A DNA stretch of 64,000 nucleotides. Origin: Ewingella sp963519305. GTDB lineage: Bacteria > Pseudomonadota > Gammaproteobacteria > Enterobacterales > Enterobacteriaceae. Below, one piece after another: positions 59,408 through 64,000 of the stretch. The number at the start of each line of letters is the position of its first letter. The stretch's first letter is position 1. The notes below the pieces were generated by a model. That model was given only the letters and a program-made list of their open reading frames with translations, made no database searches and was not told the DNA's origin. Both the position numbers and the translations under genes were made by a program. Location of the stretch: contig CAUQMS010000021.1 in NCBI GenBank assembly GCA_963519305.1, positions 19,155 to 83,154 on the forward strand, written 5' to 3'.

Positions 59408-61135
59408 TCAGGCTTTCTGCGTCACGATCCTCACGCCGACTTTGCTCACGGCTTTGCCTTCCATTTCCGCGATAGTCCAGGTCAGACCGTCCCATTCAAT
59501 ATGGTCGCCGATAACCGGTTCGCCGCCGAGCAGCTTAATCACAAAGTTGCCGAGAGATTGCGACTTATCAACTGACTCTTCCAGATTCAGCCCATACAGC
59601 TGTGAAATGGCTTCCAGAGGCGCATTTGCCTGCAAAATAAAGTCACCGAAGAAGCGGTCGTCGAGCACCACGGCGTTACTGTCGCTAAACAGTTTGCCCA
59701 ATTCTGGCAAATCTTTTTCCTGACCAATCACACACAGAATATCGCCCTCTTTCAGACGAGTGCTGCCGCTTGGGTGCAGCATTTCTGTACCGCGAAACAG
59801 TGCCGCAATCCGCGTTTCCTGGGGCATTTTTAAATCCCGCAGGGCGGCACCAACGCACCACTTCTCTGAGCCCAGCTGATAAATAAACTGCTCCCAGTTA
59901 TTATACACGTCGATATCCAGCCCGACGCGCGATACCGGCGTAGGCATTGGCGGAACGATCACTTTAGCTTTCTTCGCGGCATAGCCGAGCGATGTACCCT
60001 GGAGCAGCAGCGACACCAGCACCACAAAGAACGCCACGTTGAAATAGAGATTCGCCTGAGGAATGCCGGCCATCATCGGAAACACTGCCAGAATCACCGG
60101 TACCGCGCCGCGCAGACCGACCCACGAAATAAAGAAGCGTTCGCGCAGGGTAAAGTTCTTAAACGGAAACAGGCCGACAAACACCGACAGCGGGCGAGCA
60201 AAGAAGATCATCCAGACGGAGAGCGCCAGCGCACCGGCGGCAATCGGCAGCAGATCGCTTGGCGTCAGCAGCAGCCCGAGCACCAGGAACATGCCAATCT
60301 GGCTGAGCCACGCCAGACCGTCGAAGGTCTGCATAATCCCGTGACGGTTACGGATGGGCATATTTCCCAGCACCAGACCGCAGAGATAAACCGCCAGAAT
60401 GCCGCTACCGTCCATCGCCACGGTCAGCGCGTACACCATCAGCCCGCCGCTGAAGGCCAGTAACGGATATAAACCGGTCGCCAGCGAAATCTTGTTAATT
60501 AACTTTTGCAGCAGCCAGCCGCCGCCCAGACCAAAGAAAATCCCCAACCCGAATTGCTGGATAACATCCAGCACAAACATCCAGCTCAGGCCGTGCTGGC
60601 CTTTGGCAATCATGTCGATAAGCGTAATGGTCAGGAACACTGCCATCGGGTCATTACTGCCGGATTCTATCTCCAGCGTGGCGCTGACGCGTTCGTTCAG
60701 CCCTTTTCCGCCAATCAGTGAGAACACAGCGGCGGCATCCGTGGAGCCGATAATGGCACCAATCAGCAGGCCCTGAATCAAATCGACGTTAAACAGCCAG
60801 GCGGCCGCCAGACCGGTCAGACCGGCGGTGATCAGTACACCCACGGTCGCCAGCGAGAGGGCGGGCCAGAGAGCTACGCGAAAGGAGGAGGCGCGGGTGC
60901 GCATACCGCCGTCGAGTAAAATGACCGCCAGCGCGAGGTTACTGACCAGATAGGCTGCCGGGTAGTTGTCGAAAGCGATGCCACCAATGCCATCAACGCC
61001 TGCCAGCATACCGATAGCGAGGAAAATGACTAAAATGGGGATCCCGAGGCGGGAAGAGAGCGAACTGAGCAGAATGCTTGCTGCTACCAACAGGGCGCCA
61101 ATAAAAAAAAGTGTGTTGATAGTACTCGCGTCCAA
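59408..61135 (-). CDS. cvrA: K+/H+ antiporter NhaP2 (CvrA)
   Basis: A CPA1-family inner-membrane antiporter, 575 aa (E. coli 578). About 12-13 membrane segments occupy residues 1-385, with G-S-T-D-A-A-A-V-F and E-S-G-S-N-D-P-M-A-V-F as the ion-site region. A cytoplasmic TrkA-C domain (about 400-485) and a CorC_HlyC-type domain (about 490-575) follow. The start is TTG 61135 (MDASTINTLFF). It is expected to export potassium. Confidence 0.93.
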   Translation of the reverse strand: MDASTINTLFFIGALLVAASILLSSLSSRLGIPILVIFLAIGMLAGVDGIGGIAFDNYPAAYLVSNLALAVILLDGGMRTRASSFRVALWPALSLATVGVLITAGLTGLAAAWLFNVDLIQGLLIGAIIGSTDAAAVFSLIGGKGLNERVSATLEIESGSNDPMAVFLTITLIDMIAKGQHGLSWMFVLDVIQQFGLGIFFGLGGGWLLQKLINKISLATGLYPLLAFSGGLMVYALTVAMDGSGILAVYLCGLVLGNMPIRNRHGIMQTFDGLAWLSQIGMFLVLGLLLTPSDLLPIAAGALALSVWMIFFARPLSVFVGLFPFKNFTLRERFFISWVGLRGAVPVILAVFPMMAGIPQANLYFNVAFFVVLVSLLLQGTSLGYAAKKAKVIVPPMPTPVSRVGLDIDVYNNWEQFIYQLGSEKWCVGAALRDLKMPQETRIAALFRGTEMLHPSGSTRLKEGDILCVIGQEKDLPELGKLFSDSNAVVLDDRFFGDFILQANAPLEAISQLYGLNLEESVDKSQSLGNFVIKLLGGEPVIGDHIEWDGLTWTIAEMEGKAVSKVGVRIVTQKA

Positions 61136-61350
61136 AATGCCTTCTCCTGTCGGTGCGCCGATGAATCTTGAGGAAGTCAGTGTAACCCTGACTAGTCCGT
61201 TAATTTATCAGGAAAAGGTTGCCGCCGCTGAAGGAATATTCAGATATTTACTATTCGTGATCCTCTGGAAACCCACTACGCTTAAATATGAACAGGTCAC
61301 TGTCGGCATGACGCATCCGGCTTCAGTTTGATAATAAGAAAGAGGATCTT

Positions 61351-61551
61351 ATGAGCGAATTTAAGGGTATTCACCGCGAAGTACTGGAAGACGGCACAAT
61401 TAAGCATGTGCTGGTGCGGGATAAATCCGGCCATGAACAGGCCATGGCCGCAAAAGATTATATCTCAGAGGGGATTCAGCCCGATCTTAACGACCTGCCT
61501 GAAGTGCCGACTGACCGCGAGTTTCCCAAGAGCGGAAAAGATAACGGGTGA
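61351..61551 (+). CDS. Small hypothetical protein, 66 aa
   Basis: Starts MSEFKGIHREVLEDGTIKHV after AAGAGGAT at a good distance. It is hydrophilic, rich in charged residues and proline at the end (P-E-V-P-T-D-R-E-F-P), with no membrane segment or signal. I do not recognise the family. The codon use looks like the neighbours', so it is probably a real core gene. It lies divergent from cvrA. Confidence 0.6.
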   Translation: MSEFKGIHREVLEDGTIKHVLVRDKSGHEQAMAAKDYISEGIQPDLNDLPEVPTDREFPKSGKDNG

Positions 61552-61586
61552 TCCGCTGAGCGGAGGGCGGAAAGCGTAACCCGGTA

Positions 61587-62168
61587 TTAGTTCGCTTCAG
61601 CCAGCCACTGGTTACCGGCAGCCTTCATCTCGATCTCCTGGCTGCTGAACTTGGTGGCAAATACGCGTTTAACCGGAAAGCCGCTTTTCTCCAGCAGGTA
61701 GGCCAGTGCCGCATATTCACGCGGGTATTTGGCGACCACGTCTTGATCAATGTCCACTACGCCTGCCGGGAAGGTGAAATTGCCCATGTCATAAATTGAC
61801 TGGCGTTTCACAATCCGCCACATGCCGTCACGTTTTTCCACCAGATCGTAGAAGCGGTTATGCCCGTTACAGCCCAGACCCAGCTTAGTGTTTTCACCAA
61901 TAATAATGGCGTTGGTTTCAACAATAGCGCGGTTGCCATTAAAGGTGATAACCGGCGAAGCAATCAAATGTTTGGTGGCAAAGTCTGAGCCGCCCATCTT
62001 TTTTGAACCCTCGACAAACTGGCTGAACAGACCTTCAAACCAGGTTACCTCAATCACGCCGTCATCGTGGAACAGTTCCAGCAGCTGATCCCATTCGGCC
62101 AAATCACGGTGGATCCAGCCGGTCATTAAGTCGGCGATGTCCTGACGGTCTTGCAAAGTTGCGCTCAT
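61587..62168 (-). CDS. SnoaL-like (NTF2-fold) protein
   Basis: A 193-aa protein from ATG 62168 (MSATLQDRQDIADLMTGWIH), with AGGAG seven bases upstream. The pattern I-A-D-L-M-T-G-W-I-H-R-D-L-A-E-W-D-Q-L-L-E-L-F-H-D-D-G-V-I and H-x-I-x-x-P-V-I-x-F-N-G-N-R-A-I-V-E-T is typical of SnoaL_4/ring-hydroxylating-dioxygenase-beta-like folds, which bind small hydrophobic molecules and may hydrate, isomerise or hydroxylate them. The substrate is unknown. It is divergent from a LysR regulator, its probable controller. Confidence 0.75.
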   Translation of the reverse strand: MSATLQDRQDIADLMTGWIHRDLAEWDQLLELFHDDGVIEVTWFEGLFSQFVEGSKKMGGSDFATKHLIASPVITFNGNRAIVETNAIIIGENTKLGLGCNGHNRFYDLVEKRDGMWRIVKRQSIYDMGNFTFPAGVVDIDQDVVAKYPREYAALAYLLEKSGFPVKRVFATKFSSQEIEMKAAGNQWLAEAN

Positions 62169-62256
62169 AATCGTTCTCCTGAAAGCATGGTGAGGATTTT
62201 CTCTGTGCACAGCATCGGCGCTTGTAGTCATCAAAACAAATAGTTTAAATTGAGTT

Positions 62257-62275
62257 ATCAATCATTTTAATTGAT
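62257..62275. promoter_or_regulatory. Candidate LysR-type operator between SnoaL and lysR genes
   Basis: ATCAA-TCATTTTAA-TTGAT is a perfect 5-bp inverted repeat with 9-bp spacing, and the centre is also near-symmetric. It contains a T-N11-A motif. The position, 13 bases before the regulator start, suits autoregulation and control of the divergent gene. Confidence 0.5.
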
Positions 62276-62287
62276 GAAAGAGGTGAA

Positions 62288-63175
62288 ATGGATCTGCGTC
62301 AAATGCGTTACTTTCTGACTGTAGCCGAAGAGGGCCACTTTGGCCGTGCGGCTCAGCGGTTAAATATTGTACAACCTGCGCTGAGCATGCAAATCAAGTC
62401 ACTCGAAGAGGAGATTGGCGGGGCGTTATTTCTGCGCACCAGCCGTAAAGTAGAACTGACGGAAGCCGGGCGGCTTTTCCGGGCCGAGGCCGAACTGGCC
62501 GTGGCACAGGCTGAAAGAGCCAAAACCGTGGTGCAGCGTTCATTGCGTGGCGAAACCGGCAGGGTGCGTATTGGTTTTGCCGGTAACGCCGTCTTCACCG
62601 GCAAATTGCTGGCCGACATGCGTGCCTTCAGCGCCGTCTATCCGCATGTGGAGCTGGAGCTGCGTGAAATGGCGCCGCAATTGCAGGGGGAAGCGATCAT
62701 GGCCGGTAAAATCGACGTCGGCTACTGCCCTGAAATGGGGTTTGATGTCGACGATCAGTTAAGTGCCGAACGGGTGGGCGACTGGCCGATGATTATTGCG
62801 ATGGCTTCCGACCATCCGCTGGCCCCGCATGCGTTCCTGACTCCGGGCATGATCGCCGCAGAACCGCTGGTGGTTTACGCCACCGACGGGGCCGCCGACG
62901 CCGGTCAGCTGGCACAGCTGCGCCAGGTGCTGGGGGCTGAACCCAATATCTCCCATCGCGTTTCCAGCACCCTCAGCGTATTGATCCTCGCCGCAGCCGG
63001 TCAGGGGATCGCGATGGTACCGGCTACGTTTGAACAAGTTCCGCTGCCCGGCCTGCTGTACAGACCGCTGCGGGATTTCAACCTGCGGGCCAATATGACC
63101 ATTTTGCAACGTAAACACGAAAGTACCGGGGCGGTATTGGCATGGTTGGCGTTAAGTCGGCCAGGCCTGCCTTAA
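62288..63175 (+). CDS. LysR-family transcriptional regulator
   Basis: A 295-aa regulator. N-terminal winged helix-turn-helix (M-D-L-R-Q-M-R-Y-F-L-T-V-A-E-E-G-H-F-G-R-A-A-Q-R-L) with the classic L-S-x-Q-I-K-x-L-E-E-E-I-G motif, linker helix, then the two-lobe ligand-binding domain (about 90-295). It resembles the BenM/CatM/CynR-like branch that senses small aromatic or organic acids, but the inducer cannot be read. It probably controls the divergent SnoaL-like gene. Confidence 0.88.
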   Translation: MDLRQMRYFLTVAEEGHFGRAAQRLNIVQPALSMQIKSLEEEIGGALFLRTSRKVELTEAGRLFRAEAELAVAQAERAKTVVQRSLRGETGRVRIGFAGNAVFTGKLLADMRAFSAVYPHVELELREMAPQLQGEAIMAGKIDVGYCPEMGFDVDDQLSAERVGDWPMIIAMASDHPLAPHAFLTPGMIAAEPLVVYATDGAADAGQLAQLRQVLGAEPNISHRVSSTLSVLILAAAGQGIAMVPATFEQVPLPGLLYRPLRDFNLRANMTILQRKHESTGAVLAWLALSRPGLP

Positions 63176-63323
63176 GCTCAAGACCTTGGGCTGCTGCCCA
63201 AACCTGCTTTCAATTTCAAATCCAAGGTCGTGGGGGTCACCTTTCTAATGTGTTCGCGTTCGGATCTGCTACTCTGAAAACCGGTCTGATTGTAAGAAAA
63301 CTATTCGTCAGCAAGGAGAAAAC

Positions 63324-63920
63324 ATGGAAGAGTTTACCGTTCCCGTTGTCACCCCAATCATCGAAATCACGACGCCGCGTCTACTGATGCGTCAGTGGCG
63401 TGAAGAGGATCTGGTCCCTTTCGCCGCAATGAATGCTGACCCCGACGTGATGGAGTTTTTCCCCGCAACGCTGACCCGCGAGCAGAGCGATGGCATGGCG
63501 CAGCGCTGTAGTGCGTTGATCGCCGAGCGCGGCTGGGGGATCTGGGCGCTGGAAACCCGTGACGACGGCAAATTTATCGGTTTTCTCGGCCTGCATACAC
63601 CGGGCTATGACTTGCCCCTCACCCCTTGCGTGGAAATGGGCTGGCGTCTTTGCACTGAAGCCTGGGGAAAAGGGCTGGCCAGCGAAGCCGCCCTCGCTGC
63701 CTTTGATGTTGGTTTCAACCGGCTGGATCTTAATGAGATCGTGGCTTTCACCGCGTTACCGAACCTGCGTTCACAAGCGCTGATGCAGAGAATGGGCATG
63801 ACCCTCAGCCCGGATGAAAACTTTGACCACCCGGCAGTGGAGGCGGGGAGTTGGCTACAGGAGCATTGCCTGTATCGGCTGCGGAAAAGTGATGGGGTAG
63901 CGGCCCACTCGCGCTTTTAA
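63324..63920 (+). CDS. GNAT N-acetyltransferase, RimJ/RimL type
   Basis: A 198-aa acetyltransferase: T-P-R-L-L-M-R-Q-W-R-E-E-D at the start, central E-M-G-W-R-L and C-T-E-A-W-G-K-G-L-A-S-E-A for acetyl-CoA binding, and N-L-R-S-Q-A-L-M-Q-R-M-G-M in the last third. AAGGAG stands before ATG 63324. Substrate unknown; this branch acetylates ribosomal proteins, amino groups of small molecules or antibiotics. Confidence 0.88.
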   Translation: MEEFTVPVVTPIIEITTPRLLMRQWREEDLVPFAAMNADPDVMEFFPATLTREQSDGMAQRCSALIAERGWGIWALETRDDGKFIGFLGLHTPGYDLPLTPCVEMGWRLCTEAWGKGLASEAALAAFDVGFNRLDLNEIVAFTALPNLRSQALMQRMGMTLSPDENFDHPAVEAGSWLQEHCLYRLRKSDGVAAHSRF

Positions 63921-63948
63921 ATTCAACGTCAAGGCGCTTTAATTTTTT

Positions 63949-64000
63949 GAATTTGAATTTGAATTTGAATTTGAATTTGAATTTGAATTTGAATTTGAAT
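63949..64000. repeat. GAATTT hexanucleotide tandem repeat, cut by window edge
   Basis: At least 8.7 uninterrupted copies of GAATTT start 29 bases after the acetyltransferase stop and continue to the last base of the window, so the true length is not visible. The tract is perfect, which suggests recent slippage. Its role is unknown. Confidence 0.95.

Noticed and set aside
1..64000. CRISPR array
   Set aside because: No set of regularly spaced repeats was seen; the only tandem repeat is the GAATTT tract, which has no spacers.

Overview
The window looks like the chromosome of a member of the Enterobacterales. From about 3.8 to 53 kb the genes follow the Escherichia coli order around 20-22 min almost one for one: ldtD-mepK-ycbL-aspC-ompF-asnS-pncB-pepN-ssuEADCB-pyrD-zapC-ycbX-rlmKL-uup-pqiABC-rmf-fabA-ycbZ-matP-ompA-sulA-sxy-yccS-yccF-helD-mgsA-yccT-yccU-hspQ-rlmI-acyP-tusE-yccA-tRNA-Ser. 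Protein divergence and the extra genes suggest a Yersiniaceae-type genus such as Rahnella, Ewingella or Serratia. The genus is inference and cannot be fixed from the sequence alone.

Region by region. (1) 1-3.63 kb is an accessory island on the left of ldtD. It holds the start of a leftward gene (possible acetyltransferase), a decayed polymorphic-toxin module with two small downstream genes that look like immunity genes, and a 1.2-kb IS3/IS407-type element with a frameshifted transposase. A 37-bp hairpin-bearing repeat occurs at both ends of this stretch. (2) 3.85-48.15 kb is a conserved core: peptidoglycan enzymes, major porins OmpF and OmpA, amino-acid, NAD and pyrimidine metabolism, sulfonate uptake and use, rRNA modification, the Pqi lipid-transport system, FabA, SulA and MatP. 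The one clear extra gene in it is an MFS transporter between pncB and pepN. (3) 48.2-51.2 kb, between rlmI and acyP, is an AT-rich phage scar: an integrase C-terminus, a fragment resembling the C-terminus of a large phage protein, a short HTH gene, a 62-aa gene, and an intact gene for a streptogramin-lyase-like beta-propeller. (4) 52.9-53.3 kb carries two identical tRNA-Ser(UGA) genes in tandem, each with its own terminator; E. coli synteny ends here. (5) 53.4-64 kb is a lineage-specific block: a complete solute ABC importer (binding protein, fused permease, ATPase), two GNAT genes, a Tat-type cupin, osmE, the NhaP2/CvrA antiporter, a SnoaL-like gene divergent from a LysR regulator, and a GAATTT hexanucleotide repeat running off the right edge.

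The observation I rate highest is in region 1. Shifting frame near position 1590 restores a conserved-looking toxin C-terminus whose stop codon overlaps the start of the next gene as ATGA. This marks a former toxin-immunity pair in which the toxin is now broken twice (an in-frame TGA and a frameshift) while both small downstream genes remain open. No wholly new system is proven. The best candidates for follow-up are this module, the phage-scar beta-propeller gene and the hexamer tract.
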